From positions 3,100,001 through 3,164,000 of the forward strand of contig CP082962.1 in NCBI GenBank assembly GCA_021730285.1: 64,000 nucleotides of DNA. The letters are read 5' to 3'. The first letter of the stretch is position 1; every line of letters starts with the position of its first letter. A program made the translations under genes and the position numbers. The DNA comes from Desulfovibrio sp. JY. GTDB taxonomy: Bacteria > Desulfobacterota > Desulfovibrionia > Desulfovibrionales > Desulfovibrionaceae. Positions 7,434 through 17,093 of this stretch are shown here, one piece after another. The notes under the pieces were generated by a model that saw nothing but the letters and a program-made list of their open reading frames with translations, ran no database searches and was not told the origin of the DNA.

Positions 7434-8766
7434 GGTCGGCCTCCGCCTCCCCGATCAGGGAGTGCTTTTTGGCTTGACGGATGCGGGCGCGCACGATCGT
7501 TCCGGCGGCATCCGCAACGCCCGGCAGGGCCATGTTGACGATGCGCCCCCCGGGATCGCGTCCTCGCCAGGAGGGGCCGGTCGGACCGTCCCGGCGGCTG
7601 GCGCCTTCGATGAGGACCTCGGTCGTCCGTCCGACCTGCGCGGCCAGGGTCGCCGTGAGGCGCTCGTCGAGCAGGGCCTGCAACTCGGCCAGACGGGCCG
7701 ATTTGACCTCCTGGGCGATTTTCGGCTCCATGCGCTCGGATACGGTTCCCGGCCTATCACAGTACATGAAGGAGAAGCCGCTATCAAACCCAACCTCACG
7801 CACCAGATCGAGGGTTTGCCGGAAATCGTCGTCGGTTTCACCGGGAAAGCCCACGATGAGGTCCGTGGTCAGGGCGATGTCCGGCCGGGCGCGGCGCAGC
7901 TTGTCCACGAGGAGCAGGTAGGCCGCCCGGTCGTAGCGCCGGCCCATGCGCCTAAGCACCGCGTCGGAGCCGGACTGCACCGGCAGATGCAGGGCCGGGC
8001 ACAGCTCGGGCAGGTCGGCGAAGCGGGCGATGACGTCGTCGCTTAAGTCCTTGGGGTGGGAGGTGGTGAAGCGGATGCGCGCGATGCCCGGTATGGCGGC
8101 CACGGCGTCGAGCAACCGGGCGAAGGACGTGCCGTCGCCGGCGTTGTCGAGGCCGTAGCTGTTGACGTTCTGGCCAAGGAGCGTGATCTCCCGCGCCCCA
8201 CGCCCGGCCAGCGCCTCGCACTCGGCCACGACCGCCGGGAGCCCCCGGGATTTCTGGCGGCCGCGCACGAAGGGCACGATGCAGTAGGCGCAGAAGTTGT
8301 CGCAGCCCTGCATGATGGAGACAAACGCCCGGGGCGGCACCGTATCCTCGGGCCAGGACTGGTCGCGCTCGGGATAGGTTTCGGTGAAATCCAAAAGCGA
8401 CAGGCGAAGCCCGGGTTCGGCGGCAAGGCGGGCAAGCGCCCGGGGCGCGCCGGCGATGCCGTCCGAACCGAAAACGAGGCGCACCATGGGGAAGCGCCGC
8501 CACAGGGCCGGGCCGATCTGCTGGGCCACGCAGCCGCCGACCGCCACGAAGGCGTTCGGGTTGTCCCGGTGGCGGTCGGCGATGCGGCCGAGTTCGCTGG
8601 CCACTTTCTGTTCCGGCTTTTCGCGCACCGAGCAGGTGAAAAGGATGAAGAGCTCGGCCTCTTCCTCCGAAGCGGGCGTGAAACCCAGACTGATAAGCGA
8701 CCGGGTCAGCCAGTCGCCGTCGCCGACGTTCATCTGGCAGCCCATGATGGTGACGTGAAATTTCAT
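7426..8766 (-). CDS. miaB: tRNA-2-methylthio-N6-dimethylallyladenosine synthase MiaB
   Basis: The 446-residue radical-SAM methylthiotransferase adds a methylthio group to isopentenyladenosine-37 of tRNAs that read UNN codons. The N-terminal UPF0004 domain carries the auxiliary-cluster cysteines (MGCQMN at about 8-13, FTCSV and VGGCVAQQ). The radical-SAM motif CDNFCAYCIVP follows, and a C-terminal TRAM domain ends the protein. The frame remains open for 1.9 kb upstream, but MKFHVTIMGCQMN at 8766 matches the family start exactly. It is followed by an overlapping DUF151 gene and a PHP gene. Confidence 0.95.
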   Translation of the reverse strand: MKFHVTIMGCQMNVGDGDWLTRSLISLGFTPASEEEAELFILFTCSVREKPEQKVASELGRIADRHRDNPNAFVAVGGCVAQQIGPALWRRFPMVRLVFGSDGIAGAPRALARLAAEPGLRLSLLDFTETYPERDQSWPEDTVPPRAFVSIMQGCDNFCAYCIVPFVRGRQKSRGLPAVVAECEALAGRGAREITLLGQNVNSYGLDNAGDGTSFARLLDAVAAIPGIARIRFTTSHPKDLSDDVIARFADLPELCPALHLPVQSGSDAVLRRMGRRYDRAAYLLLVDKLRRARPDIALTTDLIVGFPGETDDDFRQTLDLVREVGFDSGFSFMYCDRPGTVSERMEPKIAQEVKSARLAELQALLDERLTATLAAQVGRTTEVLIEGASRRDGPTGPSWRGRDPGGRIVNMALPGVADAAGTIVRARIRQAKKHSLIGEAEADHD

Positions 8767-8970
8767 GATTGCGGTGAGGATAATGCACGACCGTGCGGCG
8801 GTAAAGGGCGGCGCAGGCCCCTTTCCCGGCGGGACGAGGCGAATATGTCGCGGCCGGGAGCCATTGCCACGCCCCGGCCGTGGTGGCATAGCACGTATTG
8901 AGGTGTCGGGCGCGCCACCCCACAACGACGGGCGGTACACGCGTCCGGAAAAAGCGATCGGGAGGCGGAT

Positions 8971-9546
8971 GTGGCAACGACAACGGTTCCTGCGGTCTAC
9001 GACCCGGTTTGGAAAACCATCCATTGGCTCACCGTGGCCCTGGTCCTGGCGCTTCTGGCCATCGGCTGGACCATGTCCGGGGGTGTGCTCTTCATGTGGC
9101 ACGCCTCCCTTGGCGTCACGCTCTTTGTCGTGACGCTTTTGCGGCTTGCCTGGCATGCCGGCCATGTTCCGCCGCCCGTGCCGTCGACGCTTCGGCCCTG
9201 GGAACGCAAGGTGCTCAAGATCGTCCAGGTCCTTTTTTATGTTTTTCTGCTGGCGCAGCCGCTTATCGGCTGGTCCATCTACAGCCTCTCGCCGCGCTAC
9301 ACGCAGTTTTTCGGCCTGGCCTCCCTGCCGAAACTGCCCGGGCTGCTGGCCCTTGGCCATGGGGCGACCCTCCGCGATATCCTCGAAGGCGCGCACGGCA
9401 CGGTGGCCACGCTTTTGGCCGCGCTGTTCGTGCTCCATGCCGGGGCGGCCATGAAGCATCACTTCATCCTGCGCGACAATGTGCTTTTGCGCATGGCCCC
9501 GTCCGCCCTGGGGCCGCTGCTCGATACGCTGCGGGGAAGACGCTGA
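8971..9546 (+). CDS. Cytochrome b561-type membrane protein
   Basis: The 191-residue protein has four predicted membrane helices (about 18-36, 41-60, 82-103, 144-163). Histidines sit at helix ends in the cytochrome b561 arrangement: KTIHWLTV, MWHASLG, EGAHGTV and LHAGAAMKHHF. Such proteins bind two b hemes and pass electrons between quinol and a periplasmic partner or superoxide. It uses a GTG start at 8971 with GGGAGG 6 bases upstream. It is 27 bases from the following exporter and probably co-transcribed with it. Confidence 0.85.
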   Translation: MATTTVPAVYDPVWKTIHWLTVALVLALLAIGWTMSGGVLFMWHASLGVTLFVVTLLRLAWHAGHVPPPVPSTLRPWERKVLKIVQVLFYVFLLAQPLIGWSIYSLSPRYTQFFGLASLPKLPGLLALGHGATLRDILEGAHGTVATLLAALFVLHAGAAMKHHFILRDNVLLRMAPSALGPLLDTLRGRR

Positions 9547-9573
9547 TGGCACGGGCCGGCCGGAGGATTTGGC

Positions 9574-10398
9574 ATGTCTCCCGCGTTGCTGCATGATTTC
9601 GGCTTCATCCTGCTTGGCTTGGGCGTCGGCGCGTACGGCACGCTGATCGGCGCGGGCGGCGGCTTCGTGCTCATGCCGGTGCTGCTGCTGCTCTATCCGC
9701 ACGACTCCCCGTCGCTTCTGACCAGCATTTCCCTGGCCGTGGTCTTTTTCAACGCCGCCTCGGGAGCCCAGGCCTACGGCCGGCTGGGGCGCATCGACTA
9801 CAAGTCCGGGCTGGCATTCGCCATGGCGGCCGTGCCCGGGGCGGTGATCGGCGCGCTTTCGAGCAACTGGGTGCCGCGCCGCGTCTTCGACGTGATTTTC
9901 GGGGTGATCCTGGTCGCCGGGGCGCTTTTTCTCATGGTGCGGCGAAACGGCGCGACAAGTCCCGCCCGGGAGAAGCCCGGGCTTACCCACCGGCGCATCG
10001 TGGAGCATGACGGCGTTGTCCACGAATACGACTTCCGGCTGCGCACGGGCGTCATCATCAGCCTCTTCGTCGGCTACCTGTCGAGCTTTCTCGGCATCGG
10101 CGGCGGCATCATCCACGTGCCCGCCCTGGTCTACATCCTGTCCTTCCCCGTGCATGTGGCCACGGCCACATCCCACTTCATCCTGGCCATCATGGCCCTG
10201 GCCGGCACGCTGACCCACGTCTTCACCGGCGTTTTCGTCCAGGGCGTCCACCGCACGATCTATCTGGCCCTGGGGGCGATGGTCGGGGCCCAGGTCGGAG
10301 CCCAGCTGTCCAATCACCTGAAAGGCCGCTGGATCATCAAGAGCCTGGCCGTGGCCCTGGTCTTCGTCGGAGCGCGCATTCTGTTCCAGGCGCTTTGA
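9574..10398 (+). CDS. TauE/SafE family sulfite/organosulfonate exporter
   Basis: The 274-residue protein has about eight hydrophobic helices and two copies of the family Gly-rich motif, GTLIGAGGGFVLMPVLLL (about 22-39) and SFLGIGGGIIHVPALV (about 170-185). A hydrophilic loop of about 40 residues (EHDGVVHEYDFRLR) separates the halves. The family exports sulfite, sulfoacetate and related anions; sulfite would be a sensible substrate in a sulfate reducer, but that is inference. Confidence 0.87.
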   Translation: MSPALLHDFGFILLGLGVGAYGTLIGAGGGFVLMPVLLLLYPHDSPSLLTSISLAVVFFNAASGAQAYGRLGRIDYKSGLAFAMAAVPGAVIGALSSNWVPRRVFDVIFGVILVAGALFLMVRRNGATSPAREKPGLTHRRIVEHDGVVHEYDFRLRTGVIISLFVGYLSSFLGIGGGIIHVPALVYILSFPVHVATATSHFILAIMALAGTLTHVFTGVFVQGVHRTIYLALGAMVGAQVGAQLSNHLKGRWIIKSLAVALVFVGARILFQAL

Positions 10399-10444
10399 TT
10401 TTCCGAGGGCCTTGGTGACGCCCCAGGGCAACGAAATCGGGGTT

Positions 10445-10473
10445 TTGTCTTGCCGCGGTCTGCCCCTTATTGT
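10445..10473 (+). promoter_or_regulatory. Candidate sigma70 promoter of fumC
   Basis: TTGTCT at 10445-10450 and TATTGT at 10468-10473 are separated by 17 bases. This would give a leader of about 105 bases to the fumC start. It is the best promoter-like match in the 190-base gap. Confidence 0.4.
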
Positions 10474-10588
10474 AACCGCAGTGGCAGGATTCCACGCATC
10501 CCCTGCGTAGCGACGCGGGCTGGATGAGCCTATTCCCGTGCGGCCGTCGAACGGTCGGCGGGCGGGACTGACAAAGGAGGACAGCCGG

Positions 10589-11989
10589 ATGAACGAGCGC
10601 ATCGAAACGGACAGCCTGGGCGAGGTGAAAGTCCCGGCGGACAAGCTCTGGGGCGCGCAGACCCAGAGGTCGCTTGAACATTTCAGCATCGGCGACGACC
10701 TCATCCCGCGCGAGATGATCGGTTCCTACGCCATCCTCAAAAAGGCCGCCGCCCTGGCCAACGCCGAACAGGAGCGCCTGCCCCGCGACGCCATGGCCAT
10801 GATTTGCGCCGTGTGCGACGAGATCCTCGACCACAGGCACGACGACATGTTTCCGCTGCGCGTCTGGATGACCGGTAGCGGCACCCAGTTCAACATGAAC
10901 GTCAACGAGGTCGTCTCCAACCGCTGCTGCCAGCTGGCCGGCACGCCCCTTGGCGGCAAAAAGCCGGTGCACCCCAACGACCACGTCAACATGTCCCAGT
11001 CGTCCAACGACAATTTTCCGACCGCCATGTACATGGCCGCGGCCATGGGCGTGGTGCGCGACCTGCTCCCTTCGCTGACCGGGCTGCGCGACGCCCTGGC
11101 CGCCAAGGCCGAGGCCTGGAAGAATATCGTCAAGATCGGCCGCACCCACCTTCAGGACGCCGTGCCGCTGACCCTTGGCCAGGAGTTTTCCGGCTACGTC
11201 GGCATGCTGGCCGATGACGTGGCCCGTTTGGAGGCGGCCCTTGGCGGCGTCTACGCGTTGCCGCTCGGGGGCACGGCCGTGGGCACGGGCATAAACGCCG
11301 CGCCCGGGTTCGCCGAGGCGGCCATCGCCCACATCGCCGAGCTCACCGGTCTGCCGTTTACCCCGGCGCCCAACAAGTTCACGGTGCAGGGCGCTCATGA
11401 CGCCCTGGTGCAGCTCTCCGGGACGCTTCGCACCCTGGCCGTGTCGCTTTTCAAGATCGCCTGCGACATACGCCTTTTGGCCTGCGGTCCCCGGGCCGGC
11501 TTTTACGAGCTCATCATCCCGTCCAACGAGCCGGGCTCCTCGATCATGCCCGGCAAGGTCAACCCGACCCAGTGCGAGGCCTTGACCATGATCGCCGCCC
11601 AAGTCATGGCCGCCGACGTGGCCGTGGGCTTCGGCGGCGCGGGCGGAATCCTGGAGATGAACGTCTACAAGCCGCTCATCATCTACAACATCATGAAATC
11701 AATCCGCATCCTCACGGACGGCATGCACAACTTCCGCCGCTTCCTGGTGGAGGGCATGGAACCCAACACACGGCGCATCGCCGAGTTCGTCGGCCGTTCG
11801 CTCATGCTGGTCACGGCCCTGTCCCCGGTCATCGGCTACGACAAGGCCTCGAAAATCGCCCATCATGCCATGGAGCACGACCTGACGCTTCGCGAGGCGG
11901 CCATGGAGCTGGGCTATGTGGACGGGGCGGAGTTCGATCGGATCGTGGTGCCGGCCAGGATGACCCAGCCGTTCGTGGCCAAGGATTGA
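10589..11989 (+). CDS. fumC: Fumarate hydratase, class II
   Basis: The 466-residue enzyme interconverts fumarate and malate. It has the class II blocks [39 protein letters not shown] and the signature [15 protein letters not shown], whose loop carries the catalytic serine. The ATG at 10589 follows a near-perfect AAAGGAGG by 8 bases and matches family N-termini ([12 protein letters not shown]). A malic enzyme follows 53 bases downstream, so malate made here can be oxidised to pyruvate. The tetrameric iron-free class is notable in an anaerobe that could use iron-sulfur fumarases. Confidence 0.96.
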   Translation: MNERIETDSLGEVKVPADKLWGAQTQRSLEHFSIGDDLIPREMIGSYAILKKAAALANAEQERLPRDAMAMICAVCDEILDHRHDDMFPLRVWMTGSGTQFNMNVNEVVSNRCCQLAGTPLGGKKPVHPNDHVNMSQSSNDNFPTAMYMAAAMGVVRDLLPSLTGLRDALAAKAEAWKNIVKIGRTHLQDAVPLTLGQEFSGYVGMLADDVARLEAALGGVYALPLGGTAVGTGINAAPGFAEAAIAHIAELTGLPFTPAPNKFTVQGAHDALVQLSGTLRTLAVSLFKIACDIRLLACGPRAGFYELIIPSNEPGSSIMPGKVNPTQCEALTMIAAQVMAADVAVGFGGAGGILEMNVYKPLIIYNIMKSIRILTDGMHNFRRFLVEGMEPNTRRIAEFVGRSLMLVTALSPVIGYDKASKIAHHAMEHDLTLREAAMELGYVDGAEFDRIVVPARMTQPFVAKD

Positions 11990-12042
11990 TCTTTTCCCGG
12001 CCAAACCGTCGCGCAAGCGGCCCAAAGGATGCGAGGTGGCGC

Positions 12043-13674
12043 ATGACCCAGGCAGGCAAACGCGGCAGGGAACTGCTGCTTGATCCGGCGTGCAACCAGG
12101 GAACGGCATTTTCCGAGGCGCAAAAGCAGTCGCTCGGACTGGTGGGGCTGGTCCCGGACGTGACCGAGACCCTCGACAGGCAGCTTGAACGCGTCCGCCT
12201 GCAGCTTGGCCACAAGCATTCGGACATCGACCGCTATATCTATCTGGTGGGCCTGCTCGACCACAACGAGACGCTTTTTTACAAGACCATCATGTCCGAC
12301 CCGGCCCGGTTTCTGCCCATCATCTACGACCCGACCATCGGCGAGGCCTGCCTCAAGTTCGGCCACATCTTCCGCCATCCGCGCGGGCTGTACCTGTCCA
12401 TCGAGCGACGGGGCTCGGTGCGCGAGGTGCTGCGCAACTGGCCGGAAAAGGATGTGCGCTTCATCTGCGTGACCAATGGCGGCCGCATCCTGGGCCTTGG
12501 CGACCTGGGCGCCAACGGCATGGGCATTCCCATCGGCAAGTTGCAGCTCTATACCGCCGCCGCCGGCGTGCCGCCAAAGGGGCTCTTGCCCATGCTGCTC
12601 GACGCCGGCACCAATAACGCCGAGCTTCTGGCCGATCCACTGTACCTTGGACTGCGCAAACCGCGTCCGGCCACGCAGGAACTCTATTCCTTCGTGGACG
12701 AGTTCGTCGCGGCGGTGCAGGAGGTCTTTCCCGGCTGCTGCATCCATTTCGAGGACTGGACGGGCGTGGACGCCGTGCATCTTCTCGAGCGCTACCGGGA
12801 CAAGGTCTGCTGCTACAACGACGACGTGCAGGGCACGGCCGGCATCACCCTGGCCGGGGTGATAAACGCCTGCCGGGCCAAGGGCACGAAGCTTACCGAC
12901 GAATCGTTTCTTTTTCTCGGCGCGGGTTCGGCCGGCGTCGGGCTGGCCAATCTCCTGTGCGCGGCCCTGGTCGACGAGGGCCTTACCCTGGCAGAGGCGC
13001 GGGGCAGGGTGCATATGTTCGACGTGGTCGGGCTGCTGGAATCCTCGCGTACCGATCTGGTGGATTTCCAGAAGCCCTACGCCCATGCCCACGCCCCCAT
13101 GCCGCGAAGCGATTTCGCCAGGGCGGTGGAGGAATTGCGGCCCACGGTGCTGATCGGGGTCAGCACCATGGGCGGGGCCTTTAACAAGGACGTGGTCGAG
13201 GCCATGAGCCGGGTTGGCGACAGGCCGGTCATCCTGGCGCTGTCCAACCCCACCGAAAAGGCCGAATGCACGGCCGAACAGGCCTATGCCTGGAGCGAGG
13301 GCAGGGCGCTTTTCGCCGCCGGCGTCCAGTTCGCGCCGGTGTCGTACAAGGGCCGGACCTTCCTGCCGGGCCAGGCCAACAACTTCTACATCTTCCCGGC
13401 CGTCGGCATGGCCATCTACGCCACGAGAGCCAACCGCGTGACGGACCGGATGTTCATCCGCGCCGCCAGGGCCGTGGCCGAACAGGTGACAGACGCCCAG
13501 CTGACCCAGGGGCTCCTCTATCCGCTCCAGTCCGACATCCTGGAAACCGAGATCAGAACCGCCGCCGCGGTGGCCGGGCTGGTCTTCGACGACGGCCTGG
13601 CCACGGTCGACCGGCCTACCGACATGGAGGCGTTCATCCGCTCCCACGTCTATGTCCCGCGGTACGTTCCATAG
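12043..13674 (+). CDS. NAD-type malic enzyme
   Basis: The 543-residue protein belongs to the large malic-enzyme family (NAD-dependent or malolactic). The N-terminal malic domain has ETLFYKTIM, PIIYDPTIGEACLKFG and VTNGGRILGLGDLGANGMGI. The metal/catalytic block is CYNDDVQGTAGITLAGV, followed by a Rossmann domain with FLGAGSAGVGLANL. It decarboxylates malate to pyruvate with NAD(P) reduction, or in reverse fixes CO2 for anaplerosis. It lies 53 bases after fumC. Cofactor specificity cannot be read securely. Confidence 0.93.
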   Translation: MTQAGKRGRELLLDPACNQGTAFSEAQKQSLGLVGLVPDVTETLDRQLERVRLQLGHKHSDIDRYIYLVGLLDHNETLFYKTIMSDPARFLPIIYDPTIGEACLKFGHIFRHPRGLYLSIERRGSVREVLRNWPEKDVRFICVTNGGRILGLGDLGANGMGIPIGKLQLYTAAAGVPPKGLLPMLLDAGTNNAELLADPLYLGLRKPRPATQELYSFVDEFVAAVQEVFPGCCIHFEDWTGVDAVHLLERYRDKVCCYNDDVQGTAGITLAGVINACRAKGTKLTDESFLFLGAGSAGVGLANLLCAALVDEGLTLAEARGRVHMFDVVGLLESSRTDLVDFQKPYAHAHAPMPRSDFARAVEELRPTVLIGVSTMGGAFNKDVVEAMSRVGDRPVILALSNPTEKAECTAEQAYAWSEGRALFAAGVQFAPVSYKGRTFLPGQANNFYIFPAVGMAIYATRANRVTDRMFIRAARAVAEQVTDAQLTQGLLYPLQSDILETEIRTAAAVAGLVFDDGLATVDRPTDMEAFIRSHVYVPRYVP

Positions 13675-13772
13675 GATCACGGCGATGGGCGGGAGCGCGC
13701 CGTGCGTTCCCGCGTCCTGCCGGCCGGGACATGCCGCTTGTCTGCCCGGGCCGGCGCTGGTAAGGCTGGGGG

Positions 13773-14450
13773 GTGGCCGTAAAATACGAATCCGTCGTGC
13801 CCTGGGGCAGGTCCTTTGACGAATACGTTTCCATGTTCGCCCTGTCGGACGCGGACCTCGACGCCCGCATTCTGGGCTGTGGCGACGGCCCGGCAGCGTT
13901 CAACCATGGCATGAGGAAGCGGGGCGGACGCGCGGTTTCCCTCGACCCGATCTACCGGATGGAGACGGCGGCCATACGCCGACGCATCGATGAAACCTGC
14001 GCCGACGTCCTCGAGCAGACGCGCCGCAACGCGGAGCAGTTCCGCTGGGACAGGATACGGGACCTGGATGCGTTAAGGGATTTGCGCCTTGGCGCCATGG
14101 CCGATTTCCTGGAGGATTTCGAGGCCGGCAAGCGGCAGGGGCGCTATGTCGCCGGCGGCGTGCCGGAGCTGCCCTTTGCGGACGGGGCCTTCGACATCTG
14201 CCTGTCGTCCCATTTCCTGTTTCTTTATACCGACAACCTGACCCTCGACTTCCACTGCCGCGCCATTGACGCCATGCTCCGGGTGGCCGGCGAAGCGCGC
14301 ATCTTTCCCCTCCTCGACATCAATTCCCGGCGCTCCCCCTACGTCGACGCCGTGCTCCGGCGCTACCGGGACAGCGGCCGCGACGTGGCGGAAGTACCGG
14401 TGGACTATGAATTCCAGATCGGCGGCAACGCCATGCTGCGTATCCGCTGA
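13773..14450 (+). CDS. SAM-dependent methyltransferase-like protein
   Basis: The 225-residue protein has a Rossmann methyltransferase pattern. ARILGCGDGPAAFN (about 31-44) corresponds to motif I, AVSLDPIYR to motif II, and LPFADGAFDICLSSHFLFLY (about 133-152) to the motif IV region. A helical insert (about 65-115) separates them. It uses a GTG start at 13773 after a G-rich stretch. The substrate is unknown. It sits between malic enzyme and D-serine ammonia-lyase on the same strand without an obvious functional tie. Confidence 0.7.
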   Translation: MAVKYESVVPWGRSFDEYVSMFALSDADLDARILGCGDGPAAFNHGMRKRGGRAVSLDPIYRMETAAIRRRIDETCADVLEQTRRNAEQFRWDRIRDLDALRDLRLGAMADFLEDFEAGKRQGRYVAGGVPELPFADGAFDICLSSHFLFLYTDNLTLDFHCRAIDAMLRVAGEARIFPLLDINSRRSPYVDAVLRRYRDSGRDVAEVPVDYEFQIGGNAMLRIR

Positions 14451-14522
14451 CGCGGCCTCTTTCGCGGCGTCTTTTTCCCCACCCCGGTTGGCCTCGCGCC
14501 CCGATTGGGCTACCGTTTCCCT

Positions 14523-15794
14523 ATGGAAACCGTGATGGAAGCCGCCCTGCGGGCCGGCAAACCCGTATTCTGGCAAAATCCGCTTCGCCGCCCCGTGGAT
14601 GAGCTGCGTGGGGAGTTGTCCGGAGTGCTGGCCGATATCCGGGCCGCTGCCGCGCGTTTTTCCCGCTTCGCGCCGCTCCTGGCGGACCTGTTTCCGGAAC
14701 TGCGGCCCACGGGCGGCGTGATCGAATCGCAGTTGCTCCCTCTGCCCGAGGCCATCGGTGCCGGCGGGGGCCGCGAACCTGTGTTCCTCAAGGCCGACCA
14801 CCTGCTTCCCGTCGCCGGATCGGTCAAGGCGCGCGGCGGGTTCCACGCCGTCCTGGCCGTGGCCGAGCGGCTGGCGCTCACCTCCGGGCTGCTCGCCGGC
14901 CCGGACGCGGATTCCCGCCTGCTCGGGGAAGGGCGATCCCGGGCCTTTTTCGCCGGCCACACGCTTTCCGTGGGCTCGACCGGCAATCTCGGGCTGTCCA
15001 TCGGCATCCTTGGCCGGGCCCTGGGGTTTGCCGTCACGGTCCACATGTCGGGTGACGCCCGGCCCTGGAAAAAGGAAAAGCTGCGCGAGGCCGGAGCCAC
15101 GGTGGTGGAGCACGCCGGGGACTACGCCGCCGCCTGCGCCACGGCCCGGGCCGCCGCCGCCGGCGATCCGACCAATCATTTCATCGACGACGAGAATTCC
15201 CGCGACCTGTTTCTGGGCTATGCCGTGGCCGGACTGCGCTTGCCGGCCCAACTGCGGCCCCTGGGCATCGTCGTCTCGCCGCAGCGGCCGTTGTGCCTGC
15301 ATCTGCCCTGCGGCGTGGGAGGAGCGCCCGGCGGCATCGCCCTGGGCGCGCGCCTGGCCCTTGGCGACGGGGCCCTGGCCATTTTCGTCGAGCCGGCCGA
15401 GGCCCCGTGTATGCTGCTCGGGCTGGCCACCGGTCGCCACGAGGCCGTGTCCGTCAAGGATATGGGGCTTTCCGGCCGCACCATCGCCGACGGCCTGGCC
15501 GTGCCGCGTCCCTCGGGACTCGTTTGCCGACTGGTTGCCCCCGTAGTCGATGGCGTGTGCACCGTGACCGACGCGGCCATGGCGGGCCATGTCGTCGCCG
15601 CCTGGAAGCGGGCCGGGCTGCGCTTGGAGCCTTCCGCCGCCGCCGCGTTGGCCGGTCCGGCCATGACGCGCGCCGCCGGTCTGCCGCGGCTTGCCGGCAA
15701 GACGGCCAGCCACATCGTCTGGGCCACAGGCGGGGGCATGCTGCCGGACGAGGTGTTCGAGGAAATCCTGGCCATGGGGGAAGGGCAGGGGTGA
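14523..15794 (+). CDS. dsdA: D-serine ammonia-lyase (DsdA-like)
   Basis: The 423-residue PLP enzyme of fold type II would convert D-serine to pyruvate and ammonia. The PLP-lysine motif is PVAGSVKARGGFHAV (about 96-110), and the phosphate-binding loop is SVGSTGNLGLSIG. The HFIDDENSRDLFLGYAVA block and ATGGGMLPDEVF near the C-terminus are characteristic of DsdA. The start is taken at the ATG 14523; a TTG at 14505 and an ATG at 14535 are possible, and no strong Shine-Dalgarno decides. Its stop overlaps the GTG of the next gene by three bases. Confidence 0.88.
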   Translation: METVMEAALRAGKPVFWQNPLRRPVDELRGELSGVLADIRAAAARFSRFAPLLADLFPELRPTGGVIESQLLPLPEAIGAGGGREPVFLKADHLLPVAGSVKARGGFHAVLAVAERLALTSGLLAGPDADSRLLGEGRSRAFFAGHTLSVGSTGNLGLSIGILGRALGFAVTVHMSGDARPWKKEKLREAGATVVEHAGDYAAACATARAAAAGDPTNHFIDDENSRDLFLGYAVAGLRLPAQLRPLGIVVSPQRPLCLHLPCGVGGAPGGIALGARLALGDGALAIFVEPAEAPCMLLGLATGRHEAVSVKDMGLSGRTIADGLAVPRPSGLVCRLVAPVVDGVCTVTDAAMAGHVVAAWKRAGLRLEPSAAAALAGPAMTRAAGLPRLAGKTASHIVWATGGGMLPDEVFEEILAMGEGQG

Positions 15795-16663
15795 TCATAA
15801 GCGCCAGCCGCCGCACGGACATCCCGGCCTTTTATGCCCGCTGGCTACTCAACCGGCTGCGGGCCGGGTTCTGCGAGGTGGTGAGTCCCTTCAACGCCGC
15901 CCAGGTCAGTCGCGTTTCCCTGGCTCCGGAAGACGTCGACGCCATCGTCTTTTGGACCCGCGATCCGCGCCCGCTGCTGCCGCATCTGCCCGAAATGCGA
16001 GCCATGGGCCACGAACCCTTTTTCCTTTTCACCGTGCTGGCCAATCCCCGGGAGCTGGACCCCAAATGCCCGGCCCCGGACGTCTCCGTGCCGGCGTTTG
16101 CCGCCCTGGCCGAAGCGCTGCCGGGCCGGATCACCTGGCGCTACGACCCCATCGTGCTGACGGAAAAAACGCCGCCCGACTGGCATCGGGGCGTCTTTGC
16201 CCGGCTGGCCCGCCGTCTTGCCGGCCTGACCGACCGGGTGGTGGTCAGCTTCATGGAGCCCTATCGCAAGATCGCCAGCCGCATGAAACCCCTGGCCGGG
16301 CAAGGGTTCGCGCCGTTTGCCCCGGACGAGGAGGAACACCTGCGCCTGCTCTTCGATCTGCGCGACATGGCCGCCGCGCACGGCCTGCGGCTTATGACCT
16401 GCTGTCAGCCGGAACTCTATCAGGAAGCGGGCATCACCCCGGCCCGGTGCATCGACCCGGACTGGATCGCCACGCGCCTCGGCAGGCCCCTCGATCTCGG
16501 CAAGGACCCGCACCAACGGCCGCGTTGCGGCTGCGCCCCGAGCAAGGATATCGGCGCCTACGACCGTTGCCTCTTCGGCTGCCGTTACTGCTACGCCACG
16601 TCGAGCTTCGAGCGCGCCCGGGCGGCCTTCGCCCGCCATGACCCCGAAGCGGCGGCGTTGTGA
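15791..16663 (+). CDS. DUF1848 family protein
   Basis: The 290-residue protein begins VIISASRRTDIPAFY and contains VSPFNAAQVSRVSL, FWTRDPRPLL and YDPIV, all conserved in DUF1848. Its C-terminal cluster of cysteines (RCGCAPSKDIGAYDRCLFGCRYCYA) resembles an iron-sulfur binding radical-SAM-like motif placed at the C-terminus, as in the family. The GTG start overlaps the dsdA stop (GTGA), so translation is coupled. No reaction is established for the family. An identical 64-bp repeat starts 9 bases after the stop. Confidence 0.85.
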   Translation: MIISASRRTDIPAFYARWLLNRLRAGFCEVVSPFNAAQVSRVSLAPEDVDAIVFWTRDPRPLLPHLPEMRAMGHEPFFLFTVLANPRELDPKCPAPDVSVPAFAALAEALPGRITWRYDPIVLTEKTPPDWHRGVFARLARRLAGLTDRVVVSFMEPYRKIASRMKPLAGQGFAPFAPDEEEHLRLLFDLRDMAAAHGLRLMTCCQPELYQEAGITPARCIDPDWIATRLGRPLDLGKDPHQRPRCGCAPSKDIGAYDRCLFGCRYCYATSSFERARAAFARHDPEAAAL

Positions 16664-16672
16664 GGGATGTAT

Positions 16673-16736
16673 GCCTCCGGCGGCCAGGGGGAAACTTTTT
16701 GAAAAAAGTTTCCCCCTGGACCCCCTTCAAAAACTT
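16673..16736 (+). repeat. 64-bp palindromic repeat, copy 2, 3' of the DUF1848 gene
   Basis: It is identical to 5508-5571 and 48546-48609. The inverted repeat is 16684-16700 with 16703-16719 (17 bp, loop ga). The orientation relative to the upstream gene is the same as in the other copies. No T-tract follows the hairpin directly; the tail reads cccccttcaaaaactt. Confidence 0.85.
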
Positions 16737-16938
16737 TTCAAGGGGGCGAAATGGTATTGATGACAGGTGCCATTTCTCGTTGCGGTGTTTTTGCATGAGA
16801 AACGGGATGGGGGGAAAGTGCGGCGAACGCCCGGAATTCGGGAATTGCTTCCGCACAGGCGTATGCGATTGGGGTGACTGACTGCCGGGGCCATGGCGTA
16901 AGGCCTCTTCTTGTCGCCTATGGGGCGCGTGGCCTGGG

Positions 16939-17016
16939 GCCGGCGGGCGGTTGGCGGGACGCGAAGGCGTATTCTTCGAATATGCGCCGCGCGCGTCCTG
17001 CCAACCGCCCGCCGGC
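16939..17016. repeat. Long hairpin with a conserved 28-nt core, copy A
   Basis: The arms 16939-16963 and 16992-17016 pair over 25 bp with a single G-T wobble. The tip at 16963-16990 is itself a hairpin (ggcg..tattc with gaatatgcgcc) and is identical, but for one base, to the inverted segment 48329-48356. The arm sequences of the two copies are different. The rest of the 16737-17093 gap has no recognisable gene. Confidence 0.65.
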
Positions 17017-17093
17017 CAGCCAAAGGAAGCAATCGAACCGACGCCGTTCGGTTCGAGCGAATGAAATTTGTCCCCCCCTTGAAAAAGAGGGGG

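Noticed and set aside
8767-10704. Upstream extension of the miaB open frame to 10704
   Set aside because: It runs antisense to the cytochrome b561 and TauE genes. MiaB family similarity starts exactly at the ATG 8766.
16673-16736. 64-bp repeats as ordinary intrinsic terminators
   Set aside because: The hairpin is not followed by a T-tract on the gene strand. They are kept as unexplained 3' elements.
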